Under the pieces are notes generated by a model, which saw only the letters and a program-made list of their open reading frames with translations, searched no databases and was not told where the DNA came from. Below, piece after piece: positions 35,433 through 45,337 of a stretch of 64,000 bases of DNA (position 1 is the first letter of the stretch; the number at the start of each line of letters is the position of its first letter). The stretch is taken from positions 1 to 64,000 of the forward strand of contig CAVSCJ010000001.1 of the NCBI GenBank assembly GCA_963726435.1, written 5' to 3'. This DNA is from PALSA-660 sp963726435 (GTDB taxonomy: Bacteria; Actinomycetota; Coriobacteriia; Anaerosomatales; PALSA-660). A program made the position numbers and the translations under genes.

Positions 35433-36320
35433 TCAGGCGCCGGCCGCGAGCAGCGGGCGGAACGCCTCGGGGAGATATGCAACCACATCCTCGGCGGTAC
35501 AACAAACGGCGGTGAGATCGTCGGCAGCCGCCTCGCCGGCCGATCCGTGGATGTAGGCGCCCAGCGCGGCGGCCTCGAGCCCGGGCGTGCCCTGAGCCAG
35601 GAGTGTCCCCACTATGCCAGCGAGAACGTCGCCGGTCCCGAGTGTGGCCAGCTCAGGTCCGCCGGATGGGTTGAGAACGAGCCGCCCCCGCCAGGCGATC
35701 AGCGTGCCCGCACCTTTGAGCAGCGCCGTGGCGCCGCCCACCGCGAGCGCAAGGGCGGTCGCGTCCCGATCGGCGTCCACGACATCTCGCGTGACTCCCA
35801 TGAGCCGCGCTGCTTCACCGGCGTGCGGGGTCAGCACCGTGGGCGCGCTTCGTGCGGCGACCGGCGAAAGGTCGCTTCCGAGCGCGAAGAGCGCGTCGGC
35901 GTCCAGCAGCAGCGGGATCGTGAGGCGTGCGATCAGATCCAGGACGGCCGCGGAGGTGTCGGCCGAGCGTCCCAGACCGGGCCCGAGAACGACCGCATCG
36001 GCCTGCAGCGCGGCCTGGATGATCGCGTCGACGGCCTCCGGGCCGAGCGACCCTCCGGCCCGGGCTGGCAGCGCCATCTTGACCGGCACGGTGAGCTTCA
36101 CCTCGACGACCGGCAGCGACGGAGCGGGCACAGCTACCGTCACGTAGCCGGCACCCGCCCGCAGCGCGGCATCGGCGGCTAGGCAGACGGCCCCCGTCAG
36201 CCCCGGCGCTCCGCCGACCAAGAGCAGTCGCCCGCGGGTCCCCTTGTGATCGCTTGTCTGCGGCCGCCTGATCAGGCGCGCGTAGTCGGACGCCGTCCAC
36301 GACTCTCGCTCAGCACCCAT
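35433..36320 (-). CDS. nnrD: ADP-dependent NAD(P)HX dehydratase (NnrD-like)
   Basis: Repairs hydrated NADH/NADPH in a ribokinase-like fold. Motifs: GRLLLVGGAPGLTGAVCLAADAALRAGAGYVTVAVP at the N-terminus, AVVLGPGLGRS, LLLDADALFAL, VLTPHAGEAARLMG and the ATP/ADP site NPSGGPELATLGTGDVLAGIVG. The usual epimerase half (NnrE) is absent; the DNA between the ATG at 36320 and acpS is too short to hold one. 295 residues. The ribosome site is GGAGGCGGCAAGG. It sits downstream of acpS, as in many actinobacteria. Confidence 0.92.
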   Translation of the reverse strand: MGAERESWTASDYARLIRRPQTSDHKGTRGRLLLVGGAPGLTGAVCLAADAALRAGAGYVTVAVPAPSLPVVEVKLTVPVKMALPARAGGSLGPEAVDAIIQAALQADAVVLGPGLGRSADTSAAVLDLIARLTIPLLLDADALFALGSDLSPVAARSAPTVLTPHAGEAARLMGVTRDVVDADRDATALALAVGGATALLKGAGTLIAWRGRLVLNPSGGPELATLGTGDVLAGIVGTLLAQGTPGLEAAALGAYIHGSAGEAAADDLTAVCCTAEDVVAYLPEAFRPLLAAGA

Positions 36321-36345
36321 CCTTGCCGCCTCCGCTCCAGCGTGC

Positions 36346-36825
36346 TCAGCCCTGCGGCTCCGGATCCTCCAGGTCATCGACCAGGCTCTTCGCGTCCCGG
36401 AAGGCGGCGGCGCGGCGCTTCGCCTCATCGCGACCCTCGTCCGGAGTCGGATCGCCGGTGATGGCCACCGCGGACGCCACCGCGGTCGTGTGCGTGTAGG
36501 AAAGCGACAGGTGCAGCTCACGCACGCCGATCTGCTCGGCCACCTCCGCCGCGCGTCCGCTCAGCCGGGGCGTCGGACGACCGCCGGCGTCCCTCGCGAC
36601 CTCGACGTCTGTGAACTTCATCCCCGCGAAGCCCGTGCCCAACGCCTTGAGCACGGCTTCCTTGGCCGCGAAGCGCAGGGCGTAGTGGACCTCGGGCTTG
36701 TTGCGCTTCTCGCAGTACGCGCGCTCCTGTTCGGAGAAGAGCCGCTCCCGCATGCCCGGATGGCGCTCGAGCGCCGCCGCCATGCGGTCGATCTCTACGA
36801 TGTCCACCCCGAGACCGGCGATCAT
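36346..36825 (-). CDS. acpS: Holo-acyl-carrier-protein synthase
   Basis: Transfers 4'-phosphopantetheine from CoA to acyl carrier protein. Motif GLGVDIVEIDRM with the metal-binding Asp8, and RFAAKEAVLKALGTG with the conserved Glu and Lys. 159 residues, about 35 longer than the usual 120-125; the extra part (DPTPDEGRDEAKRRAAAFRD and onward) is charged and follows the normal end of the fold. It starts one base before the glmS stop codon, on the same transcript. Confidence 0.92.
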   Translation of the reverse strand: MIAGLGVDIVEIDRMAAALERHPGMRERLFSEQERAYCEKRNKPEVHYALRFAAKEAVLKALGTGFAGMKFTDVEVARDAGGRPTPRLSGRAAEVAEQIGVRELHLSLSYTHTTAVASAVAITGDPTPDEGRDEAKRRAAAFRDAKSLVDDLEDPEPQG

Positions 36826-38655
<1,830 letters not shown>

Positions 38656-38784
38656 CTGCTCGACCTCCAGGTCGTATCAAGTCCATTGGGAGATACCCCA
38701 CGCGTGTGCGCGTGCGGCTGCAGGGACGCACGGCGCGCCTGCCTGCAAGGGTGTCCGCGCGTGTAGCGCGGGAGTCCCTGGTCC
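38656..38784 (-). promoter_or_regulatory. glmS leader downstream of the ribozyme
   Basis: 129 nt between the ribozyme and the glmS ATG. It contains GC-rich self-complementary stretches and a GGAGG ribosome site 8 nt before the ATG (CTGGAGGTCGAGCAG). No gene seen. Confidence 0.5.
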
Positions 38785-38940
38785 CGCAGCCGTTTTGTCT
38801 CCGCGGTCACCCGCGGGCTTTGTCGGTGCGGTGACGACATCGGGATGAGATGCCGGGGAGCCATCCGCCGAATGTTTCGATGAGCTCCCGCCTCGTCGAC
38901 TGCCCCACTACATGGAAACGGGCAGTCCCGGCGCTTGGTC
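38785..38940 (-). ncRNA. glmS ribozyme-riboswitch
   Basis: A GlcN6P-dependent self-cleaving RNA in the glmS leader. The 5' core AAGCGCC (cut expected between 38935 and 38934), the P1 arms GACTGCCC/GGGCAGTC, then GTCGACGAGG, ATCGA and TTCGGCGGATG, and the arms GGGAGC/GCTCCC all match the conserved ribozyme core in order. The last part, CCGCG-GGTGAC-CGCGG followed by GAGACAAA, matches the P4 hairpin with its GGTGAC loop. The fold is complete. Cleavage upon GlcN6P binding would destabilise glmS mRNA. Assigned by eye from remembered consensus; the 3' limit is approximate. Confidence 0.93.
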
Positions 38941-39088
38941 GCGATCGGACGTGCGGTCTTCGTCCGGCTTCACACCCCCTTCCGACGCCACATCGTGCGT
39001 CGTCCCGGCGGCCTTCCTCAAGGCAATCGTAGCACCCGGCGGGAGATGCGCGGGTCACGGTTCGTTGACGGCTGCCCGAGCAGCTCCG
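38941..39088 (-). promoter_or_regulatory. glmM-glmS intergenic region upstream of the ribozyme
   Basis: 148 nt without a gene. A minus-strand TACGAT (39026-39031) could be a -10 element giving a start about 80-90 nt before the ribozyme; no good -35 at the right distance. Readthrough from glmM is also possible. Confidence 0.35.
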
Positions 39089-40423
39089 CTATCCGAGCTC
39101 CCGTTCGACGACCGCCACGATGCGGTCGGCCGTGGCCTGGGCGACCGCGCGATCGGAGGCCTCGACCATGACGCGCACGAGGGGTTCGGTGCCGCTGGCC
39201 CGCACCAGGACGCGGCCGGTGTCTCCGAGCACCGCCTCCTCTGCGGCGACGGCCGCCAGCAGAGCCGCGTTCCCCTCCGCACCCCCCGTGTCCGACACCG
39301 GCACGTTGACGAGCACCTGCGGATATGTGGTCATGACCGACGCCAGCTGGGAGAGAGGCTTGCCGCTCTCCTTCATCGCACGGGCCATCTGCAGGGCCGT
39401 GACGAGCCCGTCGCCGGTGGTCGCGTACTCGAGGAAGATCACGTGGCCCGACTGCTCCCCACCCAGCACTGCCCCCGCCGCGCGCATGCCGTCGAGTACG
39501 TTCCGATCGCCGACCTGGGTCTTGACTACCCGGATCCCGCGCTCGCGCATGGCGGCTTCGAATCCCATGTTCGCCATGACGGTGCTGACTACTGTATCGG
39601 CCGCCAGGCGCGACCCGCGCTTCATCTGCGCGGCGGCGACCGCCATGATGCGATCGCCGTCGACTACCGCGCCCGTCTCGTCCACGGCTAGCGTCCTGTC
39701 GGCGTCGCCGTCGTGGGCGATCCCGATGTCCGCCCCGGTTTGGCGCACGAGAGCGATCAGCGGGTCCAGATGGGTCGAGCCGCAGCCCGAGTTGATGTCG
39801 GAGCCGTCCCAGTCGCAGTTCACGGCTGCAACATCGGCGCCCAGGCGCCGGAATGCAGCCTCGCTCGAAACGGCCGCGGCTCCGTGGGCGCAGTCGATGG
39901 CGACCTTGAGCCCGTCCAGGGTGCCGGGCACCGTGGCGGCGGCGTGAGCGACGTAGCGCTCGACCGCATCGCCGATAGTGCTCGCGGAGCCGCTTCGTAC
40001 GTCCTCTGGACGGACTGACGGCTCGGCCGCGGTCACGCGAGACTCGATCTCCCGCTCCACTTCGTCGGGAAGCTTGAAACCGTCGGCACTGAAGAACTTG
40101 ATGCCGTTGTACTCGGCGGGATTGTGGGAGGCGGAGACCACGGCGCCGCCGTCGGCTTCCAGCGCGCACGTCAGGAAGGCGACCGCGGGCGTCGGTACGA
40201 TCCCCGCCAGCAGCGCGTCGCATCCGGCCGAGCGGATCCCATCGACCAGCGCCGACTCCAGCCACTCGCCGCTGGCGCGCGTGTCGCGGCCGACCACGAT
40301 GCGGCCCGCCCCGCCTCTGCACAGCAGCGTACCGGCCGCCTCGCCTAGACTGAAGGCCAGCTCCCGGGTGAGTTCGGAGCCCGCGATGCCGCGGACTCCG
40401 TCGGTGCCGAATCGAAGGGACAT
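39089..40423 (-). CDS. glmM: Phosphoglucosamine mutase
   Basis: Converts glucosamine 6-phosphate to glucosamine 1-phosphate, the step after GlmS. The catalytic phosphoserine is Ser99 in SASHNPAEYNG; the metal loop is HDGDADR, the sugar loop GGEQSGH and the phosphate loop RASGTEPLVRVM. 444 residues, intact, N-terminus LRFGTDGVRGIAG standard. It lies directly upstream of the ribozyme and glmS on the same strand, grouping two successive steps. Confidence 0.97.
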   Translation of the reverse strand: MSLRFGTDGVRGIAGSELTRELAFSLGEAAGTLLCRGGAGRIVVGRDTRASGEWLESALVDGIRSAGCDALLAGIVPTPAVAFLTCALEADGGAVVSASHNPAEYNGIKFFSADGFKLPDEVEREIESRVTAAEPSVRPEDVRSGSASTIGDAVERYVAHAAATVPGTLDGLKVAIDCAHGAAAVSSEAAFRRLGADVAAVNCDWDGSDINSGCGSTHLDPLIALVRQTGADIGIAHDGDADRTLAVDETGAVVDGDRIMAVAAAQMKRGSRLAADTVVSTVMANMGFEAAMRERGIRVVKTQVGDRNVLDGMRAAGAVLGGEQSGHVIFLEYATTGDGLVTALQMARAMKESGKPLSQLASVMTTYPQVLVNVPVSDTGGAEGNAALLAAVAAEEAVLGDTGRVLVRASGTEPLVRVMVEASDRAVAQATADRIVAVVERELG

Positions 40424-40502
40424 GTAGGCGGGTCCTTGTCGCTCGACGGGGCGCTCGGAGGGCGTTCGCTCCCTCCTCCCGGACTTGATGATAGCGCCTG
40501 GG

Positions 40503-40553
40503 CATCGAAGACCCGCCGCCTATGGGACGGGGCGGCGGGTCCTGGGTTCGATG
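40503..40553 (-). terminator. rpsI terminator hairpin
   Basis: GACCCGCCGCC (40510-40520) pairs with GGCGGCGGGTC (40531-40541), with an outer CATCGAA/TTCGATG helix (40503-40509 with 40547-40553) across a 5-nt bulge. Strong structure just past the rpsI stop and before glmM. No long U-tract. Confidence 0.85.
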
Positions 40554-40566
40554 CGGGTCGAGCCGG

Positions 40567-40962
40567 CTAGCGCTTGCTGAACTGAGGACGCTTGCGGGCC
40601 TTCTTGAGGCCATACTTCTTGCGCTCGACCATTCGCGGATCGCGACGCAGAAGACCGTTCTTCTTGAGCTCGGCGCGGTAGTCCTCGCCAGCCTCGAGCA
40701 TCGCGCGAGCGATCCCGTGGCGCAGCGCGCCGGCCTGGCCCGAGAGCCCGCCGCCGTGGATCGAGGCGAGGACGTCGAACTTGCCGACGGTGTCGGTCAC
40801 TTTGAAGGGAGAGTCGACCAGCGTCATTAGCACGGCACGGCCGAAGTACGCCGCCGCGTCGCGGCCGTTCACGGTGATGGTGCCTGTGCCGGGCATGAGG
40901 CGCACGCGCGCGACCGAGGTCTTGCGGCGGCCGGTGCCCTGGTAGATGGCCTTGTCGGTCAT
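40567..40962 (-). CDS. rpsI: Ribosomal protein S9
   Basis: Small-subunit protein whose C-terminal tail reaches the P site. 131 residues; GTGRRKTSVARVRL at the start and the end YGLKKARKRPQFSKR, whose terminal Lys-Arg contacts P-site tRNA. It follows rplM at 6 nt, the universal L13-S9 pair, and is followed by a strong hairpin. Confidence 0.98.
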   Translation of the reverse strand: MTDKAIYQGTGRRKTSVARVRLMPGTGTITVNGRDAAAYFGRAVLMTLVDSPFKVTDTVGKFDVLASIHGGGLSGQAGALRHGIARAMLEAGEDYRAELKKNGLLRRDPRMVERKKYGLKKARKRPQFSKR

Positions 40963-40968
40963 AGGTGG

Positions 40969-41403
40969 CTAACCCTCCAGCTTGATCTGACGGGGCTTCT
41001 GGGCCTGGTTCTTGTGATCCGGGCCGGCGTACACCTTGAGCTTCATGCCCATGGCGCGGCCCAGCGTGTTCTTCGGCAGCATGCCCTTGACGGCGTGCTC
41101 GATGACGCGCTCCGGGTGCGTCGCCATGCGGTCGCCGAGCGAGACCTCTTTCAGTCCCCCGGGGAAGCCGCTGTGACGGAAGTACTTCTTGTCCGCGAGC
41201 TTGTTGCCGGTGACCTTGATCTTCGAGGCGTTGACCACGATCACGAAGTCACCGGTGTCCACGTGCGGGGTGTACTGCGGCTTGCGCTTGCCCTTGAGGA
41301 TCTGGGCGACCTCGCTCGCGAGCCGGCCGAGCGTCATATCGGTGGCGTCGACGAGCAGCCATTCGCGCTCGACTTCACCGACCTTGGCGTGGTACGTCTT
41401 CAC
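40969..41403 (-). CDS. rplM: Ribosomal protein L13
   Basis: Early-assembly large-subunit protein, 144 residues. WLLVDATDMTLGRLASEVAQILKGK, YTPHVDTGDFVIVVNA and KYFRHSGFPGG are conserved. The GTG at 41403 follows GGAG at 6 nt; the longer upstream frame lacks conserved residues and is not used. Paired with rpsI. Confidence 0.96.
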   Translation of the reverse strand: MKTYHAKVGEVEREWLLVDATDMTLGRLASEVAQILKGKRKPQYTPHVDTGDFVIVVNASKIKVTGNKLADKKYFRHSGFPGGLKEVSLGDRMATHPERVIEHAVKGMLPKNTLGRAMGMKLKVYAGPDHKNQAQKPRQIKLEG

Positions 41404-41484
41404 TCGTTCTCCTAGTTGGTGCACGCGCATTCGCGCTCTCGGGCGTTCCTCGAGTTCACGGGGCTCTCCGGAACGAACCCTCAC

Positions 41485-41513
41485 AGTCTGCCACGGGAGG
41501 GTGTGCCCGTCAA
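41485..41513 (-). promoter_or_regulatory. rplM-rpsI promoter
   Basis: TTGACG (41508-41513), a 17-nt spacer and CAGACT (41485-41490) on the minus strand, about 80 nt before rplM. Reasonable sigma-70-type match in the truA-rplM gap. Confidence 0.6.
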
Positions 41514-41574
41514 CGAAACAAACGCGGCCGGGCGTGTCCATCGGGCGCGTCCGGCCCCACTCGTGCGCGGGTCT

Positions 41575-42354
41575 CTAGAGCCAGCACTCCTCGGGGTAGG
41601 TCACGTGCCACAGCGTGAGCCCGTGCGGCGGTGCCGTCATCCCCGCCGCCTCGCGGCGGCAGGCCTCGAGCGCAGACGAGATCCAAGCGGGATCGCGTTT
41701 CCCTCTGCCGACGTCCACGAGCGAGCCCACGACGATCCGGACCATCGAATGGAGGAAGGTGCGGCCCGTCACGCGCACGAGCACGCACTCCTCGCCGAGT
41801 TCGCATGACTCGAGTATCTCGATCTCCTCGATGTCGCGGACGGTGCGCCGGTCGCGCGCGCTCCCGCTGACGCAGAAGGCGCGGAAGTCGTGCTCCCCCG
41901 TCAGCTGGGCGGCTCCTGCCCGCATGGCTTCGAGGTCGAGCTCCCGTTTCACCCACCACGCGCGTCCGCGGAGCGCAAGCGGCGGCGTGGGGCCCGGCAC
42001 CAGAGTGTAGCGGTACTCGCGAAGCACCGCGTCGTAGCGCGCCGAGAAGCCGTCCGCTGCCGACCGCACCGCGGTCACGACTATGTCGGGTCCCGCCAAA
42101 GCGTTCAGCCCGACCTGCAGGCGGTCGGCCGGCGGGTCTCCCGGCTCGCTGGCGAAGCTCACGACCTGTCCGTGGGCGTGGACCCCGGCATCCGTCCTGC
42201 CCGCACCAACGATCCCGACGTCGCGCCCGAGCACGGTGTGCAGCGCCGACTCCAAAGCGCCTTGGACGGTGACGAGCCCCGGCTGCCGCGCGAATCCGTG
42301 GAACCCCGCGCCGTCGTAGGCGATGGTGAGAGCCGTGCCGCCCCGCCCGGTCAC
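41575..42354 (-). CDS. truA: tRNA pseudouridine synthase A
   Basis: Makes pseudouridine at positions 38-40 of the tRNA anticodon arm. The catalytic Asp is in GAGRTDAGVHAHGQV. Other landmarks: LTIAYDGAGFHGFARQPG, AALRE-like YDAVLREYRYTL, HDFRAFCV and FLHSMVRIVVGSLVDVG. 259 residues from the GTG at 42354, which overlaps the ecfT stop as GTGA. Last gene of the ecfA-ecfA-ecfT-truA unit. Confidence 0.95.
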   Translation of the reverse strand: MTGRGGTALTIAYDGAGFHGFARQPGLVTVQGALESALHTVLGRDVGIVGAGRTDAGVHAHGQVVSFASEPGDPPADRLQVGLNALAGPDIVVTAVRSAADGFSARYDAVLREYRYTLVPGPTPPLALRGRAWWVKRELDLEAMRAGAAQLTGEHDFRAFCVSGSARDRRTVRDIEEIEILESCELGEECVLVRVTGRTFLHSMVRIVVGSLVDVGRGKRDPAWISSALEACRREAAGMTAPPHGLTLWHVTYPEECWL

Positions 42355-43157
42355 AGCATCACCCCGACTGCAACGAGCAAGGCGGCGGCGATCAGCATGG
42401 TGCTCCAATCGGAGGCACGCATCCGCGCCTCCACCAGCCGTGTCCGCCCCTCACTCCCCCGATAGCAGCGGGCTTCCATCGCCGTGGCCAGCGCGTCGGC
42501 CCTCCGGAACAGCTGGAAGAACAGGGGCACCAGAACGGGCGCGTACGCGCGCACACGAGCGATGGGGCCGCCCGCGTCGAAGGACGCACCGCGTGCCTGC
42601 TGGGCCGTCATGATCTGCTCGGCCTCCTCCGCGGTAGTGGGTATGAAGCGCAGCGCGATGGTCAGGGTCATCGCGAGGTCGCCCACGGGCACCCCCACGT
42701 ACTTCAGCGGCGCCATAGCGCGCTCGATGCCACCCGCCAGTTGCAGCGGGCCGGTTGTGAGGGTCAGAAGCGAGGTACCGGTCACCAGGAGCATGATCCG
42801 GATAGCGAAGAAGGCGCCCCTTCTCAGCCCTTCGCCGTCGACCGCGAGCGGACCGAGGCGCGCCAGGGCCTCCGCGGGCTGCCACCTAAAGGCGTTGGCG
42901 GCGATGGTCAGCACCATGATCACGGCGACCGCCTTCAGCCCTCGCGCGACCGCGCTCGGGGGCACGTGGGAGACGATCGTCGCTGCGGCGACGGCTCCCG
43001 CAAGCACGGCCAAGCCGACGAACCCGGGAAGCCGTTCGTCCAGCATGAACAGCGCGAGGGTGAACGCGGCGACCACTCCTATCTTGGCTGCGGCGTCGAG
43101 TCGGTGGAGGGGCGACTCACCGGGAACGTACTGGCCTATCCCTGTGATGCGTCTCAT
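42351..43157 (-). CDS. ecfT: ECF transporter transmembrane component EcfT
   Basis: Membrane scaffold of a group II energy-coupling factor vitamin transporter. 268 residues with several hydrophobic helices (VVAAFTLALFML, AFFAIRIMLLVTGTSLLTL). The two coupling-helix motifs are TAQQARGASFDAG and ATAMEARCYRG, which contact the ATPases. It overlaps ecfA2 and truA by four bases each. No S-component lies nearby, so the system probably serves several S-components encoded elsewhere. Confidence 0.94.
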   Translation of the reverse strand: MRRITGIGQYVPGESPLHRLDAAAKIGVVAAFTLALFMLDERLPGFVGLAVLAGAVAAATIVSHVPPSAVARGLKAVAVIMVLTIAANAFRWQPAEALARLGPLAVDGEGLRRGAFFAIRIMLLVTGTSLLTLTTGPLQLAGGIERAMAPLKYVGVPVGDLAMTLTIALRFIPTTAEEAEQIMTAQQARGASFDAGGPIARVRAYAPVLVPLFFQLFRRADALATAMEARCYRGSEGRTRLVEARMRASDWSTMLIAAALLVAVGVML

Positions 43158-44011
43158 GCGGGATCGCTCGTCCCGGCTCTCAGCGCACCTGCCAGCAGGT
43201 CGGCAGCGGCCTCCACGTCGAGAGTGAGCGCTCCGGCCGGCGCCCGCCCGCCCGCACGCGCGAGCATGAGCGAACGCGGGACCTCCGGCGGATCGACGTC
43301 GCCGGCGTCGGCGAGCCGGGGGAGCGCTTCCAGCAGTTGCCGCACGTCGCCTTCGAAGACGGGGCGCCCGCCTCGCAGGGCGAGGACGCGGTCGGCTCTA
43401 GCCAGGAACGTCTCCGCGTCGTGGGTCACGACGAGCACGCCGGCGTCCGCGCGCGCGGCCTCGATCGCAGCGCAGACCGCTTTCTTCCCGCTCGCGTCCA
43501 GACCGGCCGTCGGCTCGTCGAGCAGCAGGTAGCGCGGCCGCATGGCCAGCACGCCGGCTATGGCGGCCCGGCGTGCCTCGCCCCCCGAGAGCGACCAAGG
43601 CTCGCGAGGGCCGAACTCCTCCGGATCGAGCCCGACGGCCCAGAGGGCGGCGCGCGCGTCTCGGAGCGCCTCGTCGGGGGCGCGCCCGAGGTTCCGCGGA
43701 CCGAAGGCGCAATCCTCCTCCACGGTGATCGAGAAGAACTGCGACTCGGGTCTCTGGAAGACCAGCCCCACCGCACCTCGCTCCGAGCCACGGCCGGAGG
43801 CGGGACGACCGTCGACCTCGGCGCTGCCCTGCGTCACCGGCAGGAGCCCGGCGGCGGCGCGCAGCAGAGTGGTCTTGCCTGCGCCTGTCGAGCCCACGAG
43901 AAGGACCAGATCCCCCTGCTCGAGTGTCAGTGAGACCCCGGAGAGCGCCACTGATGCCAGCGAGGTGCCGGCGGCGTACTCGCATCTGATACCGGTGAGG
44001 ATCAGTGCCAC
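43154..44011 (-). CDS. ecfA2: ECF transporter ATPase EcfA2
   Basis: Second ATPase of the ECF module. P-loop GSTGAGKTT, Q-loop LVFQRPESQFFSITVEEDCAFGP, signature LSGGEARRAAIAGVLAM, Walker B LLLDEPTAGLD and H-switch THD. About 285 residues. The GTG at 44011 overlaps the end of ecfA1 by about 10 bases. A less conserved tail of about 60 residues follows the ATPase core. The order A1-A2-T-truA is common in Gram-positive bacteria. Confidence 0.93.
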   Translation of the reverse strand: MALILTGIRCEYAAGTSLASVALSGVSLTLEQGDLVLLVGSTGAGKTTLLRAAAGLLPVTQGSAEVDGRPASGRGSERGAVGLVFQRPESQFFSITVEEDCAFGPRNLGRAPDEALRDARAALWAVGLDPEEFGPREPWSLSGGEARRAAIAGVLAMRPRYLLLDEPTAGLDASGKKAVCAAIEAARADAGVLVVTHDAETFLARADRVLALRGGRPVFEGDVRQLLEALPRLADAGDVDPPEVPRSLMLARAGGRAPAGALTLDVEAAADLLAGALRAGTSDPA

Positions 44012-44838
44012 AGCGCGTCCACCACGCCCTCGGCGTCCGCAACGGCCACCGGAACGTCGAACCCCCGCCTGCGCAGCGCCGCGGCCAGACGCGCAGCGGG
44101 AGGCAGTGCGAGTCCTACCCTCTCCATCAGAGACGCATCGCCAAGCAAACCCTCGGGCGGGCCGTCGAACACGACGCCCCCGGCCGCGAGGCCGATGACA
44201 CGATCGGCCCGAGTGACGCCCGCCGTGTCGTGAGAGACGATCAGGACGCCGTGACCGTCGTCGTGGGCGAGGCGGCTGGCTATCTCGAGCACGGACCGGC
44301 GACCCACCGCGTCGAGCATCGCGGTCGGCTCGTCGAAGACCAGGTATCGGGGAAGCATGGCGAGCGCGCCGGCCACGGCGAGCCGCTGCTTCTGCCCCTC
44401 GGAGAGCAGGTGCGGCTCCCTGCGCTCGTACCCGTCGAGGGCGACGGCATGAAGGGCGGCGTCGACGCGTTCGCGGATCTCCGCGCTCGGCAGCCCGACG
44501 TTCTCCGGTCCGAACGCGCAATCCTCCTCCACGACCGTGCCGACTATCTGGTCGTCGGGATCCTGGAACACCATCCCAACTAGCGACCGCACGGTCCACA
44601 GCGATCCGGGATCGGCAGTGTCGAGCCCGTCCACGAGCACCCTGCCCTCTGAAGGCACGAGCAGGCCGTCGCACAGTAGGGCCAGGGTCGACTTGCCGCT
44701 CCCGTTCGCGCCGACTACGGCGACGAGCTCCCCTCGCTCCAGTGTCAGCGAGACGCGGTCGAGCGCGAGCGGCGCGCCGGGGCGATATCGGAAGGAAGCG
44801 GACTCGAAGACGATCACTCGGGCAGCAGGTCCCTTCAT
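44002..44838 (-). CDS. ecfA1: ECF transporter ATPase EcfA1
   Basis: First ATPase of the ECF module. P-loop GANGSGKST, Q-loop VFQDPDDQIVGTVVEEDCAFGPEN, signature LSEGQKQRLAVAGALAM (LSEGQ variant), Walker B YLVFDEPTAMLD and switch SHD. Start uncertain: ATG at 44838 (MKGPAARVIVFESASF) or GTG at 44817, the latter about 12 nt after GAAGGGA. The gene begins almost inside the rplQ terminator, so expression by readthrough of the ribosomal superoperon is likely. Confidence 0.92.
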   Translation of the reverse strand: MKGPAARVIVFESASFRYRPGAPLALDRVSLTLERGELVAVVGANGSGKSTLALLCDGLLVPSEGRVLVDGLDTADPGSLWTVRSLVGMVFQDPDDQIVGTVVEEDCAFGPENVGLPSAEIRERVDAALHAVALDGYERREPHLLSEGQKQRLAVAGALAMLPRYLVFDEPTAMLDAVGRRSVLEIASRLAHDDGHGVLIVSHDTAGVTRADRVIGLAAGGVVFDGPPEGLLGDASLMERVGLALPPAARLAAALRRRGFDVPVAVADAEGVVDALWH

Positions 44839-44842
44839 GCAG

Positions 44843-44875
44843 CGGGAGGGCCGGCACAGATGCGCGGCCCTCCCG
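44843..44875 (-). terminator. rplQ terminator hairpin
   Basis: CGGGAGGGCCG (44843-44853) pairs with CGGCCCTCCCG (44865-44875) across a short loop, extended inward by GC/GC. It ends the ribosomal superoperon and sits 50 nt past the rplQ stop. No U-tract. Confidence 0.8.
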
Positions 44876-44925
44876 AGATAGTACCTTGCCCCGACGCCTG
44901 TCACGAGCCGCCGGGCGCGATGCGC

Positions 44926-45318
44926 CTAGTCCACAAGCTCCATGATCACCATCGGAGCGTTGTCACCCTTGCGCGGACCGAGCTTAAGGATGCGCGTGTA
45001 GCCGCCCTCACGCTCCGCGAAGCGCGGCGCGATGTCGTGGATCACGCGGTAGGACACTTCAAGGTCCTGCTTGCCCGTGGCCGGGTTCACGACCTTCTTC
45101 TCCCCGCCGAGTGCTGCGATGATCAGGCGGCGCGAGTGCACGTCGCCGCGCTTGCCCCAGGTGATGATCCGGTCGACGAGCCCCCGGACCTCCTTGGCGC
45201 GCGTCTCGGTCGTCTTGATGCGCTCGTTCACGAGCAGCGCAAGGGCCAGACTGCGCAGGATGGCCTTGGTGTGGCTCGCGTCGCTACCGAGCGCACGCCC
45301 CTTCTTCAGGTGTCGCAT
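44926..45318 (-). CDS. rplQ: Ribosomal protein L17
   Basis: 130-residue large-subunit protein near the exit tunnel. MRHLKKGRALGSDASHTKAILRSLA and ERIKTTETRAKEVRGLVDRIITWGK are diagnostic. 19 nt after rpoA, the last gene of the alpha cluster and followed by a strong hairpin. The C-terminus is normal (RILKLGPRKGDNAPMVIMELVD). Confidence 0.98.
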   Translation of the reverse strand: MRHLKKGRALGSDASHTKAILRSLALALLVNERIKTTETRAKEVRGLVDRIITWGKRGDVHSRRLIIAALGGEKKVVNPATGKQDLEVSYRVIHDIAPRFAEREGGYTRILKLGPRKGDNAPMVIMELVD

Positions 45319-45337
45319 GTGCTTTCCGTCTCTCCTT

